Part shown: one piece after another, positions 1 through 11,407 of the stretch | Numbering within the stretch: the stretch's first letter is position 1 | How the letters are laid out: each line of letters starts with the position of its first letter | Source of the DNA: Charina bottae | Taxonomy: Eukaryota > Chordata > Lepidosauria > Squamata > Charinaidae | Assembly: GCA_023362775.1 (NCBI GenBank) | Contig: JALMGJ010000008.1 | Span: 40,339,501 to 40,403,500, forward strand | DNA: 64,000 nucleotides | Reading direction: 5' to 3' | Translations under genes and position numbers: made by a program | Notes under the pieces: generated by a model | What the model saw: only the letters and a program-made list of their open reading frames with translations | The model's database searches: none | What the model was told of the DNA's origin: nothing

Positions 1-199
1 AAAATAAGAATAGCAATAATAGCAATAATAACATGTATAATTTTAATATCAATGTTATGTGGTGATTATATAATGATAAGGGAACCATAAACATAGTACC
101 TATCTGCAAAACTGAGATCAGACTACTTTTACCACAAGAAGGTATTCTTATCAAAGATGTGGTGAGATCCTCATAGTAGCCTCACTTCAAATATTAGAA
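1..199. other. No gene seen; AT-rich sequence
   Basis: AT-rich sequence with an AATAAT-rich start. I see no coding or repeat structure here apart from the target site of the following MITE. Confidence 0.5.
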
Positions 200-490
200 C
201 AGAGCTTTCCAAACTTTTCATGTTGGTGGCACACTTTTTAGACATGCATCATTTTGCGACACACTCTTACAGCAGCGCACAAGGCAGGCACTAGGACCTG
301 CGCAGAATCCTGGCAGGTGTGGAGGCAGCCAGGCACAAGGCAGGCACTAGGACCTGTGCGGAATCACAGCAGGTTTGGAGGCAGCAAGGCCCAAGGCAGG
401 CACTAGGACCTGCGCAGAATCCTGGCGGGGCTCGGAGGCAGCCGCAGCCGCGACACTAACGTGTCCCGACACACAGTTTGGAAAGCTCTG
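200..490 (+). mobile_element. hAT-type MITE, CAGAGCTTTCCAAAC family, copy A
   Basis: Terminal inverted repeats CAGAGCTTTCCAAACT and AGTTTGGAAAGCTCTG are flanked by a perfect 8-bp duplication, tattagaa (192-199 and 491-498). CAG...CTG ends with an 8-bp duplication are typical of hAT transposons. No transposase is present. The interior is a GC-richer tandem array of roughly 60-bp units (caaggcaggcactaggacct...), three units in this copy. Short ORFs across it are read-through of the array. Confidence 0.9.
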
Positions 491-1475
491 TATTAGAAGC
501 TTGGTCTGTAGGGTTCTATCCCATAGCAAACAGGGTTTGAGCAAATGCTCAAATAATATTTGCTTTCAGCAAATAAACACAAATATTGCTGACGACAGCA
601 GAACCACCATGTTGGAATAGGGCCAAAAGCCTAAGTTAGAAACAGCAACCAGTTTCTACAAGGGGCCAATAATTCATCTTTTCCCAAACTGGGCAAGCGC
701 CATGCTGGATGAAGGATGATGAGAGCATTGGGGGTTGCCAAATCAGTGGGGATGGTTGCCACAACTGTGAGATTGAAGCTCCATCACTTTTTTATTTGTG
801 CCACCATACATTAAAAAGGGGCAGAGCTTCGTTACTGTTGCAGCTGCCATCTTGGCCTTTTTTACTCTCCCTGTGGATGCTTCTGGATGGGAGTTCCAAT
901 CCAACACATCTGATGCCAGAATGGGGAAGCCTGTGCTACTCTAACTGTTACTTGCAGGGAAAATGTTGAGTCTCTGTGTTAAATATCTGCCTCTATTTTT
1001 ATGTACGTGCATGTGTGGAGAACAAGCTTTGAAAGATTTCATCCCTTCCAAAAGTTTGAAGTAGCAAATTCTAGGACTCCATTTTTTCTTCTAATGTGGA
1101 GATGGGCTTTTAAATACAAGAAACCAAATATCCAATAATTTTAAAAAATATATTGTCATGATGATGAGCCAAAAGCTGAAAGTGCTACAAAAAGAATGCA
1201 AAAGCACCAGAATTTAAGGAAACAGATGCAAATAATTAATTGCTTCTCAACCTCCAAGATTTCAGATTCCACATCAAGAGTTTCAAGGATTGCCTCAAGC
1301 TCATCCTCTCCCCTCATCTGAAGGCATCAATTTCAAATGGGGGACATGGTAAGAAAAGAGCATTTAATTAACGTGAGCTGCCTTAAGTGGTTCTACAAAC
1401 ACAAAGGCAGGGTACAAATTTAATAATCCATCAATCCCTGATAAATGGAATTTGCAACCTGTACATTCCATAGTG
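491..1475. other. No gene seen
   Basis: Unique-looking or decayed sequence. Short ORFs (for example 709-969) have no recognisable domain or coding signature. I see no clear repeat. Confidence 0.4.
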
Positions 1476-1795
1476 CAGAGCTTTCCAAACTTTTCATGTT
1501 GGTGACACACTTTTTAGACATGCATCATTTTGCAACACACTCTTACAGCAGGGCACAAGGCAGGCACTAGGACCTGCGCGGAATCCTGGCAGAGCAGGTT
1601 TGGAGGCAGCCAGGCACAAGGCAGGCACTAGGACCTGCGTGGAATCATAGCAGTTTTGGAGGCAGCAAGGCACAAGGCAGGCACTAGGACCTGCGCGGAA
1701 TCCTGGCAGGGCTCGGAGGCAGCAGCAGCCTTGACACACCCAGACACTGCAGCCGACACACTAACGTGTCCCGACACACAGTTTGGAAAGCTCTG
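1476..1795 (+). mobile_element. hAT-type MITE, same family, copy B
   Basis: Same terminal inverted repeats, with a perfect 8-bp duplication ccatagtg (1468-1475 and 1796-1803). The internal array has three units in a different arrangement from copy A, and the right part keeps the paired acacacta/taacgtgtcc segment near the end. Confidence 0.92.
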
Positions 1796-1803
1796 CCATA
1801 GTG

Positions 1804-2520
1804 GGTTTGTTGCAATGTATGGCAAATTATGCTAGTTGTGGTGCTGGTAATCGTTCTGTAGGTTAGTGGTTAGATGACTCAACTACAAGCTTTCAGCTTG
1901 ACTCTGCAAATTTTAACTGCATGGACCTTGCTAAATAGTTCAGCCTCAAAGCCCTGCATCTGTAGTATGAGGTTAATCTTTACTTATCTCACAGGGCAGC
2001 TGTCAGAACTGCCAGGTAGAGCATGTTAGCATTCAAGGGTGGTATACAAATAATTATATCATACAGTATACCAACTCTCAACATGCATCCAGCCTCTATC
2101 TTCTGATGTAACCCAGGATCAGTTACTCCTATCTGTCACTAAAGACCAGGTAAAAAAGGGGGTCTTTTTGAGGAAAAACTGTTCTTACAGCTCCTAATAA
2201 ATCAGCTAAGGACATTTGGAAGACAAAATGGCAGAAGGAGAAGCACTTATCGCCTGTAGCAAAGGCAAATCACTGCAGCACAGGCTTGTTTGTATTTACA
2301 AGTCTAATCAGGAACACAATGTGGATTTCCAGAAATGCTAATCTGGTGCTTCCAAATCAAAGGCAAACTTACTGTCAGCCAATGGCAGTAAGTAAGTAGC
2401 AACTACTGCTGCTTGCTGGAGCCAAATCATCCTGCAGAGATCCTCCTCAACCATTTCTCTCAAACCCATCTGAATTTCCAAAGAGAAGGAAAGCTGCCTA
2501 TGCATTTTGCCCATTTTGTA
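1804..2520. other. No gene seen
   Basis: Decayed sequence. The stretch around 1970-2060 (a patterned gcagctgtcagaactgcc, then ggtatacaaataatt) could be an old LINE or SINE 3' end, but I cannot assign it. Confidence 0.3.
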
Positions 2521-2733
2521 AGATAGAGAGATAGAGATAGAGATAGAGATAGAGATAGAGATAGAGATGATAGAGATAGAGATAGAGATAGAGATTAGAG
2601 ATGAGATAGAGATAGAGATAGAGATAGAGATAGAGATAGAGATAGAGATAGAGATAGAGATAGAGATAGAGATAGAGATAGAGATAGAGATAGAGATAGA
2701 TAGAGATAGAGATAGAGATAGAGATAGAGATAG

Positions 2734-2776
<43 letters not shown>
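2521..2776. repeat. Compound microsatellite (AGAGAT)n-(CA)n-(GA)n
   Basis: About 210 bp of nearly perfect AGAGAT hexamer, then a short (CA)n and (GA)n. The 6-bp period keeps several frames open on both strands, so the long Ile-Ser, Leu-Tyr and Glu-Ile ORFs here are artefacts. Confidence 0.97.
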
Positions 2777-2779
<3 letters not shown>

Positions 2780-3054
2780 TTGGCACATTGTTTCCCAACA
2801 ACAATTACCTTTCCCCTGATAATTAAAGGTTTAAGGAAAGATGCATGCCAATTTTGTAATTTCAGGGATCTGTGATCCTTGGCCAACCAAAACTGCAGAG
2901 TTTTATATAACATAGTCGAACAGGGTTGCATGCAGGATTAATTGTGACTTGACAATTTAGGGAGTGAATGGCAAATGGCAAGAACACAGGCTAAGTAAAA
3001 AATACATTTTAAGCATGAGAGACAAACTGGTTGCATATCCCGGATTGCTTAGAT

Positions 3055-4345
3055 TGTATATGAACTGGCTGATGAAGATGATGTTTTGCCTCTGAGTTTC
3101 CCAGAGGATTTAGTCCACAGGATGATGGACCTCTGGGCTGATCTAGCAGGGGTAGATCTGGGGTTTTTAAACAGACAAAATGAGGGATCTCTTTAAAGCA
3201 GAATGGGCAGCCTGTCGGTGGTCAAGAGGGATACTGAACAGAACAAAAGATTATCTGTTCTGGATCAGGCCAAACCCCACCTTAGACCAGTATTTTGTTT
3301 CTTACAGTGGCCAACCAAATGCCTTTGGGGTGCTCCCTAACAAGAGATGGAGATGTACCTTCCCCAGTGTTGTTCCTACTCAGCTGGTATTTGGAGACAT
3401 GAGCTTCCCCATCCAGAGGTAACACTGCCTCTTCCTGACTGACTATCCTTCATGCATTTATCCAGACCTCTTTTGGAACCATCCAAGTTACTGATCATCA
3501 CCACATCTCATGGTACGGAATTCCATATGTTAATTATGTGCTACGTAAAAACTGCTTTGTTTTATCTGTTTTAATCTCTTCCCAATGATCTTCATTGGAT
3601 GTCTGGTCCTAGTGTTAGTGTTAGGAAGAAAACCCTCACGCCCTCCACTTCATGCAATCTGCATGAAGTTATATACCTCACTTATATTTCCCTCTAGTCA
3701 TCTTTTCCCCTAAGCTAAAGAGTCCCAAATGTTCTAGCCATTTCTTGCAGGGAAGGTATTTGAATCCCCGACAGCTTTGACTGCTGTCTTCTGCACTTTT
3801 GTCCCTAGCTCTATTGTATCTTTTTTCAAATGTGGCAATCAGAACTGCACAAATATTCCAGGGGTGGATATTCTACAGATTTGTAGAAGGGAACTACAGT
3901 GTTGGCAGTTCTATTTTCAGTCCCTTTCCTAATGTTCCCAGCATGGAAATTGCTTTTTGACAGAGCCTATGTCCACTGTGGCCCAAATATCTTTCTCCTG
4001 ATTACTTTTAGAGACAGATCAGACCCCATCAGTGTCTAAGTGAAGTTAAGGCTTTTCTTGTTGCTCTAAAAATGGTATTTAAGTATACTTAAATTTGCCA
4101 TTTGGTGGACCAGTTGCCCAGCTTAAAGAGATCCTTCTAGAGTTCTTCACAAACTATGCTTTTCTCCACCTTAACTAGTTTGGCATCATTTACAATCTTG
4201 GGCTGTTTAACCCAAGTTGGGATAATTTTTAACAAGTTAAGAAAACACTAGTCCTAATCACAGATCCTTGAGGAAGTCTATCATTTGAAGAAGACTTGGA
4301 TTGATGGATAACTTCAGGAGTTAACCTTATGTTACCGGAACCTCA
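3055..4345 (-). mobile_element. Decayed CR1/L3-type LINE, complementary strand
   Basis: On the + strand the text follows the complement of a widespread amniote CR1-like element: 'ctgatctagcaggg', 'ttcattggatgtc', 'caaatgttctagccatttc', 'ggcaatcagaactgcac', 'ttcctaatgttcccagcatgg', 'tttggcatcatttacaa' occur in the expected order. No open frame remains. No TSD was found. The family assignment rests on remembered consensus text. Confidence 0.65.
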
Positions 4346-4783
4346 AAATGATGTGCTAACATGCTTCTGAGGGATGCAAAAAGGGCCACCACCTTGAGGG
4401 TGCTGATTGCCTAACATTTCTCAAAGTCACAAAACTCAATGACCATGGTAAAGGCTCATCTGCAGCAGCTCTCAGAGAACAGAAATACAGTCTGTAATTA
4501 CTATCAATCAGCATTATGAAATCTATGCCCTCCATTTATGTTAGATTTCAGTTCTAATAAGAATTCCTAGCTGGCTGGGAATTACAAGAGTTGAAGTCCA
4601 TTACATCTGGAGAACACTAGGTTGAAAAGGTTGTACTATGTGTTGGGTGTCACATTAACTCATCAAATAAATCTTTTTTTCTTGGCCTGTACTATTAAGC
4701 TGCATTAAATTGTTCCCTCTCCTCAACCCCCACCCAAGATACTTATAAGAGTGATACTTGAACATACTTGATACATAGTAATA

Positions 4784-4986
4784 CAGAGCTTTCCAAACTT
4801 TTCATGTTGGTGACACACTTTTTAGACATACATCATTTCGTGACACACTCTTACAGCAGGGCACAAGGCAGGCACTAGGACCTGCGCGGAATCCTGGCAG
4901 GGCTCGGAGGCAGCAGCAGCCGCGACACACCCAGACACTGCAGCCGACACACTAGCGTGTCCCGACACACAGTTGGGAAAGCTCTG
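4784..4986 (+). mobile_element. hAT-type MITE, same family, copy C (one internal unit)
   Basis: Inverted ends CAGAGCTTTCC/GGAAAGCTCTG with a perfect 8-bp duplication tagtaata (4776-4783 and 4987-4994). Only one internal unit is present, making this one of the short versions of the family. Confidence 0.93.
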
Positions 4987-5098
4987 TAGTAATAGATGAT
5001 TCTGGAACACAGGAATAATGACATCCTTACCAATAAGTTTACAGACTACATTTGATGGACAAAATCAGAAAATGCAAGGAGGAGGGAAGGATTGGACA

Positions 5099-5176
5099 CA
5101 ATAACCGCCCAGGGTCCCTCCTTGCGGGGGAGATGGGCGGGATATAAATATGTTTATAAATAAAAATAAATTAAAT
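5099..5176 (+). mobile_element. LINE/SINE 3' tail (CCGCCCAGAGTCC...GATGGGCGG type)
   Basis: A short hairpin-forming tail (ccgcccagggtccc...gagatgggcgg) followed by AT-rich TAAATA repeats. The same tail recurs near 5995, 8790, 21033 and, inverted, 52455. It is probably the 3' end of an L2/CR1-group retroposon and a frequent 5'-truncated insertion unit in this genome. Confidence 0.7.
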
Positions 5177-5181
5177 GAGTA

Positions 5182-5975
5182 TGGCATCCACAACCAGCCA
5201 GGAGAGATGGTGTAAAAAAAGTCCAGAATATATTGGAAAGACTTGAACAGAAAGCAGATGATGTTCCAGAGACCACTCAAGGGGATGGACTTCAGTCATC
5301 TTTGCCCGAAAGTAGTCCATTGTCACAGGAAAAAATGGATATTGATCCTATGGTGGAAAATCTTGCTAAGGATATAAATAATGAAAATGCCAAGGAGAAA
5401 ATCAAAATGGAAATGGATCACCCTGGATCTAAAGAAGAAATAGTCTCAAATCTTGCTAAAGAAAGTTGCACATCTAAAACTGTGGCTGAACCATAAACAC
5501 AGGCAAAACTTAAAGTCCTTGGACTCCTTAAGTTAAATGTGTGTTAAGCAAATTTTAACTTGCATGCATTTCCAGAGCTTTGCACCAGTTGGTTCTTAAT
5601 CGACATAGCAGCTTGGATCACGGAAAACAGATGGGGGCAGAAATGGGTGCATAAAAATAATATGTTTAGCTTATATTCTGTATCTTGCTCAAATAATGTG
5701 TTTGAAGACTATCTTGTAAAATGATTGCTTTCAACTCAACACAATGAGTGAAAAATGTTTTTAGTCAATATTAGTGAGCAGAGTTACTTTCATAGAACCA
5801 TTATCTAAGTGCATCTAAATAAGACATCCTTTTTAAAAAAGACACTCTTAAGAGAAAATGTTTTCACTATTAGGCACTTTAAATAATGATGTCTGGAAAG
5901 TGTGTTAAGAAACCATAGGGATATTTATATGTATTGAGAACTTCAGTGCTATATTTTAAATGAGAAAAATAAGAT
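5182..5975 (+). pseudogene. Possible 5'-truncated retrocopy, gene not recognised
   Basis: An open frame runs without an upstream start codon from about 5182 to the TAA at 5494-5496. It encodes about 104 hydrophilic, Glu/Lys/Ser-rich residues with LERLEQKADD near the start and a related motif, VENLAKD and VSNLAKE, occurring twice. About 480 bp of AT-rich sequence resembling a 3' UTR follows, then an 18-A run at 5977-5994. A frame cut at its 5' end, no intron, a UTR-like tail and poly(A) fit a processed pseudogene or retrocopy. Against this, no AATAAA lies close upstream of the A run, the A run directly abuts another LINE tail, and no TSD was found. It could also be a terminal exon of a real gene. 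I do not recognise the protein. Confidence 0.35.
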
Positions 5976-6080
5976 GAAAAAAAAAAAAAAAAAACCCGCC
6001 CAGAGTCCCTTGCATGGGAGATGGGCGGGGAATAAATTTGAATAATAAATAAAATAAAATAAATAAATAAATAAACCTGG
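5976..6080 (+). mobile_element. Poly(A) run and LINE/SINE 3' tail
   Basis: An 18-base A run is followed directly by cccgcccagagtcccttgc...gatgggcggg and then (AAATA)/(AAAT) repeats. It is the same tail as at 5099-5176, so the presumed retrocopy lies between two copies of this tail in the same orientation. Confidence 0.7.
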
Positions 6081-7790
6081 GGCCTTCCAGATGTGCTAGA
6101 CTACAATTTCTACAATTCTACCAGTAAGGCTATGCTGGGTGAGAATTTGGGTATTGTAGCCCAATAAATATGGAGGGCATTAGGCTGAGTAAGAAATCTC
6201 CAGCAGGGAAAACTCAGGGATAGTGGAAATATAGAAAAAGTGAAATTAAGATGATTCAAGTCAACTAAAGGGTGGAGATGTTACCATATTTCATCTCATT
6301 TCTCAGCTCAGAATGGAAATCTTGGCACCTCATGATGTTCACCTCTATTATAAGGTGACTATTATGATTCCCAAATGCTTCTTCAATTCAGATTTTTATC
6401 CAAGGCAAAGAAGAATATAATCTGTCTGCTAGGCGAGCGATTACATTTCCCCCGAGTGCCAAATTGGCTGCTATAGCAATACCAAAACCCAGTTGTTGAA
6501 GGAGGGCAGGAGAGGGAAGCCGAAACCTCCTTCTCTCTCTTTTTAACTCTCCTACCATCGACATAAGAACAGCCAATAAATTAGGTGGCTGGGAAGGAAC
6601 TGGAGGCTCAGAGGTGGGCGGAAGATGAGGGATAAGAAATGTTGAAGGCTCACAGGGAAATTAGGGTTGCAGAGGGATTCAATCTGATTTAAAGGGGTTA
6701 GTGAATATGCTGTTTCCTGAAGCCCTCCCCAATGGATGGGGCTCATCAACCCATCATTCGAGACAGCACAGGCAAAGTGAAGTAAGACCAGTCCACGCAA
6801 CACATTCCTTAAGACATGTGGGTGTGATGTACCGGAAAAGAAAAATGTTAAAGCTGCACGCCAGTGCATTGCTTCCCCGTGTTTTTCATTCCTTCTTCTT
6901 GGAGCAAGAAGTACAAGAGCATCCACAGAGAAAACTATCTTTCTGCATACAGTCCTCTGAGAGCCTATGAAAGATGGGATTTTTGGATAATTATTTTGGT
7001 TGGGCCACTGACATCTTGAGATTTGTAATGATGCGAGTCATTAGTTGAACAGGATGAAGCGGAAGGAGAGCAGACAAATGTCGGGGCCTAGAAAGTCGAA
7101 GGTATATTAGTACTTCCCCCCCCCCCAATAGAAAGTGGACTATTAGCTGGAATGACACAGATTTCTGGCAGCTTAAGATAAGACAAGCTGCCCAAGGACA
7201 ACTATATTCACATATAAAATTTATCCCTTTTCACAATCATTTGGTAAAAGGAAAGAACTAGAAGGTTGCAACCCAAACTGAGATCTGTAGGAAGACTCAA
7301 AGACCATATTTTTCCCTAGGCACTCATCATGATAAAGGATGGAGGCCAGCTGTACAGAGAAGGAAGAGAGAAGTTTTGCAGGTGATATTTTTGCATTTTT
7401 TTTTTTTATTTTTGCACCTGCAAAATGAATTTCAGAGACAGATGAGGATATTGTTCCATGTCTTTGATCTGAACCCATAGATGAGAAATACAGAGACATG
7501 TTCATGCAGATGTCACCTGTGGAGCCACAATATATATGTGTCAACACAGCAGTGCGTGCCAGTGCTCTCCTGCAGTGTAGGGCGATGGTTAATGTATGGA
7601 AAGTTTAAATCTATTGCCTAGCTCTGGAAGGGGGTAGGGAAAAAAGAGACCACCCAACTATTAGCAAATCTCCAAACTGACCAAAAAAAAAAAATCAGGT
7701 GTGCAAAGCAAACAGCAGGAGGTTTATTATTTATCCATATTAAGAAGTTCCCTTTCCCAGGGGACAGACCTTTTGATGTTCTCTCTAGAT
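6081..7790. other. No gene seen
   Basis: Mostly unique-looking sequence. 6090-6180 has the form of an old repeat (ccagatgtgctagactacaattt). Small ORFs on both strands (6388-6576 and 6552-6926 minus, 7221-7547 minus) have no recognisable motif. Homopolymers: C run near 7118, T run near 7398, A run near 7683. Confidence 0.35.
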
Positions 7791-7791
7791 C

Positions 7792-7861
7792 AGTGTTTCT
7801 CAACCTTGGCAACTTTAAGATATGTGGACTTCAACTCCCAGAATTCCCCAGCCAGCCATGC
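7792..7861 (+). mobile_element. Half of the palindromic CAGTGTTTCTCAACC MITE
   Basis: Matches the left arm (cagtgtttctcaaccttggc...cccagaattccccagcc) of the palindromic MITE seen complete at 14843-14964 and 25631-25754. The right arm is missing. Confidence 0.75.
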
Positions 7862-8199
7862 CAAGAAAATGAAGGGGATCTTATCAATATGCAATGTTAG
7901 TCCACATTATGCTTGCAGAGTAATACAGATTTGAAAGTGATTGACATAGGCTTATTTGTGCACTGAACTGATCTCAGTCAACTCAACCTAATCTCCTTCA
8001 ATAACTAAATCTATATTTCAAAGTCAGGAAGGCCATGGGTAATGAATGGGAAAGTGATTATGGCCCTGAGATTTCTTTGCAGGTGGACTGGAGTTCCTGT
8101 GCTTGAAACAATTTTCTAGATTGCATGAAGTAGGAATCTCTCGACTCCTTCCAACAAAATTAGATGACAGCATTGTGATACATTTTGGAAAGATCCTCT

Positions 8200-8462
8200 G
8201 CATGTTAAGATACAGAGCTATAGGTCTTCTAATTTCCAAATCACATGAAATAATCATTCCACTTTATTCTGCTTTTGTCAGGCCAAACCTTGAACACTCT
8301 TAAAATACAGTTCACATTTTAAGAAGGATTGGAACAGATCCTGGGAAGGCCACAAAGAATGGTCAGGCAACTAGAAATCGTGTTCTATGAAGAGAGATTG
8401 AAAGAGATGGATATGTTTAGCTTTCAGAAAAGTTGACTGATACGGGAAAGGAAAAACTTCAA
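8200..8462 (+). mobile_element. CR1-type LINE, upstream part of a split copy
   Basis: Decayed CR1 3' coding text: 'aaaccttgaacactcttaaaatacag', 'ggccacaaagaatggtcagg', 'tatgaagagagattgaaag', 'tttagctttcagaaaagttg'. The matching downstream part is at about 9440-9640, so an L2-type insertion separates them. No intact frame. Confidence 0.6.
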
Positions 8463-8789
8463 AACAATGGTTTATCTGTTTATTTACTTGCTACAATTTA
8501 TATGCTGCTCAGTACAAACAAGGCTCTAAGCAGCTTACCAACTAGTACAGTTTAGAGTAAAAAATACAGATTATAACCTAAAGCAGACAACCAACAATAA
8601 TAAAAGAAACTCCCTATTCCTCACCAAAGTTAGAAATGAGGCTCTCGGTCAGAGCCAATCACCGGCTGTGAAGCTGACCAGACTCTGAAGGCTTTATGAA
8701 TTAGCTGGGTCTTTCTAAATGCCAGCAGGATGGATACTAATGTGAGCCCGGTTGGAGCACTGTTCCAAAGGAGAGGGGCAGTTACCCCA

Positions 8790-8858
8790 AAGAGTCCCCC
8801 TTTTTGGGGGAGATGGGCGGTGATAGAAATGTGAATAATAAATAAATAAATAAATAAA
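8790..8858 (+). mobile_element. LINE/SINE 3' tail nested in L2
   Basis: ccccaaagagtccccctttttgggggagatgggcgg followed by (AAATA)n: the same short tail unit as at 5099 and 5995, here inside the minus-strand L2 remnant. Confidence 0.7.
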
Positions 8859-9030
8859 GCCATGCCCTTGTGGTCACAGGACTCAAAGGTTGTCTTCCTA
8901 CTAGATGTTACTGGGAGAAGGTGGTCCTGCAGATACCTGGCTCCTGAGCCATGTAGGGCCTTAATTGTGATAACCAGCACTTTGAATTGCACCTGGAAAC
9001 CAGCTGGTAACCAGTACTTTTCTCATAGTA

Positions 9031-9259
9031 CAGGCAGTCCTCGTTTAGCGACTGCCTCATTTGGCAACTGTTCGCAGTTACGATGGTGATGAAAAAGTAA
9101 CTTTGCAACCAATCCTCACATTTACGACCTTCTCAGGTCGGTAAAGCAAAGGAAAGCTGAAGTAAGGTCACGAGCACAGTCGCAGTTTCACTTAGCGACT
9201 GCTTCGCTTTACAATTGAGTTGCCAGTCCTAATTGTGGTTGCTAAACGAGGACTACCTG
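9031..9259. mobile_element. Tigger/pogo-like MITE with TA duplication
   Basis: Ends CAGGCAGTCCTCGTTTAG and CTAAACGAGGACTACCTG form inverted repeats flanked by TA on both sides (9029-9030 and 9260-9261). TA target duplication with CAGG...CCTG ends is typical of the Tc1/mariner (pogo/Tigger) group. No transposase. It lies within the L2 remnant. Confidence 0.8.
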
Positions 9260-9439
9260 TAGTGGTGTTACTGGGTGATTCAAGTCCCTTGAGCTACTCA
9301 AGCCATTGCATTTGCAACCAGCTGTAACTTCTGGATGGTCTGAAAGGATGTCATTCAGAAGAAGGAGATCTATTCTTTCTAATTCCAGACTGCAGGACCA
9401 AAATAATGGTTTTAAATTACAGGAACACAGATTATAAGT

Positions 9440-9640
9440 GAATGTTAGGGGCAAACAATCCTTTCAAAAAATAAGTGAAGTTTAACAATAGAATGAATTG
9501 TTAAGAGAGGTGGTAGATTCCTCTTTACTGGAAGCGTTCAAGTGCCTGGGATGCTTTAATTTGGATTTCTGCACTGAGAAGGATCAGATTTTATGGCCTA
9601 GATGTCCCTTTTCATCACTATAATTCTAATGGGAAATTAA
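9440..9640 (+). mobile_element. CR1-type LINE, 3' part of the split copy
   Basis: Text follows the CR1 3' end: 'gttaagagaggtggtagattcc', 'tactggaagcgttcaag', 'gatcagattttatggcctag', ending near 'cactataattctaat'. It pairs with 8200-8462 across the L2 insertion. Confidence 0.6.
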
Positions 9641-9844
9641 AGAACAGAATCTTTTCAGTGTCTGTATTCAAGGGCTGCCTATTATTGAAAGTATTCTATA
9701 CTTTTAGCTCTTTTATTATGAGGTCAGTCCATTAATCCAGGTTCAAGAGATACTGGAGAACAGGAAGGCATTTGTCAAGCTAATGTAAAAGGCAAGGTGA
9801 ACAGGATACTATTCATGATGCAGATAGGAAACAACATTATAGAG

Positions 9845-9965
9845 CAGTGTTTCTCAACGGTGACAACTTTAAGATGTGAGGACTTCAACTCCCAGAATTC
9901 ATGGCTGGGGAATTCTGGGAGTTGAAGTCCACACATCTTAAAGTTGTCACCATTGAGAAACACTG
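9845..9965. mobile_element. Palindromic CAGTGTTTCTCAAC MITE
   Basis: Near-perfect palindrome: the left arm (cagtgtttctcaacggtgac...) is mirrored by the right arm ending in gagaaacactg. hAT-like CAG...CTG ends. The flanks ttatagag and ctctagag agree only partly, so the duplication is imperfect or lost. Confidence 0.85.
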
Positions 9966-10072
9966 CTCTAGAGGCTGCAATGTAGGTCCACATCTAGTTG
10001 CTATTGTATGATTCAGTTGTTTTGAAAATGAGATAATGGCATAAACTTGTTAATTCTAAAGAAACTATGCAA

Positions 10073-10122
10073 AGTGTGTGTTTGTGTGTGTGTGTGTGTG
10101 TGTATCCATCCATCCATCCCAC
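10073..10122. repeat. (GT)n-(CATC)n microsatellite
   Basis: GT dinucleotide run followed by a short CATC run. Confidence 0.9.
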
Positions 10123-10318
10123 CCACCCCTCATGACTGCCTGGACAAACCCTGGCAACATTTTCAGAAGTGTCTTGCCATTGCCTTTTTCCTAGGGCTGA
10201 GAGAAAGTGACTGGCCCAAGGTCACCCAGTTGGCTTTCATGCCTACGGTGGGACTAGAACTCATGGTCTCCTAGCTTCTAGCCTGTTGCTTTTAAGCACT
10301 GCACCAAATTGGCTGTCA
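10123..10318 (-). mobile_element. tRNA-derived SINE, complementary strand, single body unit
   Basis: Reading the minus strand: agccaatttggtgcagtgctt (A-box region), a box-B-like gagttctagtccca, aagccaactgggtgacc, gccctaggaaaa and cttgcc. This is the same SINE body that forms 102-bp arrays at 46, 53 and 63.6 kb; here it is present only once. Confidence 0.7.
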
Positions 10319-10742
10319 CAATTTTTTTTTAAAAAAAAGGTTTTATACTTTATAATGTCTCTCTTGAAAGAGCCTTCACCAATTTTCTCCAGGTCTCCTC
10401 GTCATAGATTAGCCTGTCCTGTGCTCAAAAGGAGGCAATGTGAGAATGTAGGGGACTCTATGTATTTATGAGCCCTGAGCACAGAAATATTCCACAGCTT
10501 TTTTTTGGTTTCCAGGAAACTGATCGTTCAAATCCTTTTTCCCTCCCCACGTGAGCTTTGAAACCCAAATGGAAACCTTATCCAGATGTCCCTATGCCTG
10601 CTGCTTCTATGTATTGGAATGTATGCTTTGACAGTGACCCACATGAGACATGCAGTCAAATCAACATTTGGCCTCAGTCACAACCTGTTTAAGCCAACTG
10701 AAGACAGCCTCTCCCAACAAGATTTAGCTTGATGCTCTGTTG

Positions 10743-11094
10743 CAGCGTTTCCTAAACTGTGGTCTGAGGATCCCCGGGGGTCCCCCAAGACCCTCTCAGG
10801 GGTCCGCAAAATCAAAACTATTTGACAGATATTACAGGTATTTGCAAAAATTTAAAACAATGTCACTCTTCTCGTTATTATGTTTTAATTTGTTAAAAAA
10901 GGCTTTTCATCTAATGGGTTTAATATTGTTATTTTTCATGATCCAATAAATAAATATTCTACAAACGCATCAGTTTTAATTTTTAATATGGTAAATATCG
11001 ATAAATATAACCCATACAAATAAAAGTTCTTTTGGGCTCCTCCATTTTTAAAAGTGGAAAGAGGTTCTAAGAGCAAAAAGTTTAAGAAACACTG
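10743..11094. mobile_element. hAT-like non-autonomous element (CAGCGTTTCCTAAACTG)
   Basis: Ends cagcgtttcctaaactgtgg and tttaagaaacactg are inverted relatives; the interior includes 'aggggtccgcaaaatc'. The flanks ctctgttg and ctctattc match in 6 of 8 positions. No transposase frame. Probably an old hAT MITE. Confidence 0.65.
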
Positions 11095-11174
11095 CTCTAT
11101 TCATTAAACAGCAGCAAATGACATTCTCCAGGTTGCCTAATAAACTTGAATAGGTTGATTTGCCTGCAGTGGCA

Positions 11175-11399
11175 TTATTTTTTATTTATTTATTTTATTT
11201 ATTTACGTATTTATACCCCGCCTATCCCCTCCCTAGACGGAGGGCTCTAGGCGGCTTACATTCATTGAAATTCATACATATTATATTATACAGCATATAT
11301 ATTTAACAATGTTTACCCGCGCGTTAGGGAGGGGGTGAGGTAACCGGCTCTTCATCCGCAGGTATCGGACTACATTATCCTAATAAGTCATAGAGAATC
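11175..11399 (-). mobile_element. L2/CR1-group LINE 3' end, complementary strand
   Basis: A (TTTA)n stretch followed by 'tataccccgcctatcccctccctagacgg' and 'gctctaggcggcttaca', the complement of a common squamate LINE 3' UTR. It is interrupted on the right by the hAT element at 11408. Confidence 0.65.
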
Positions 11400-11407
11400 C
11401 CTTAGAG

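Larger units (their letters stand above)
8465..9430 (-). mobile_element. L2-type LINE remnant, complementary strand, inserted in CR1
   Basis: The minus strand reads an L2-like reverse-transcriptase C-terminus in pieces: LLWNSAPTGL around 8770-8730, and KALHGSGARYLQDHL around 8960-8915. The left edge has the L2 3' UTR pattern (ggctctaagcagcttacc on +). It is interrupted by a LINE tail (8790-8858) and a Tigger-like MITE (9031-9259). Confidence 0.6.

Noticed and set aside
2338..2931. 197-codon minus-strand ORF with Ile-Ser and Leu-Ser repeats
   Set aside because: Translation through the AGAGAT microsatellite.
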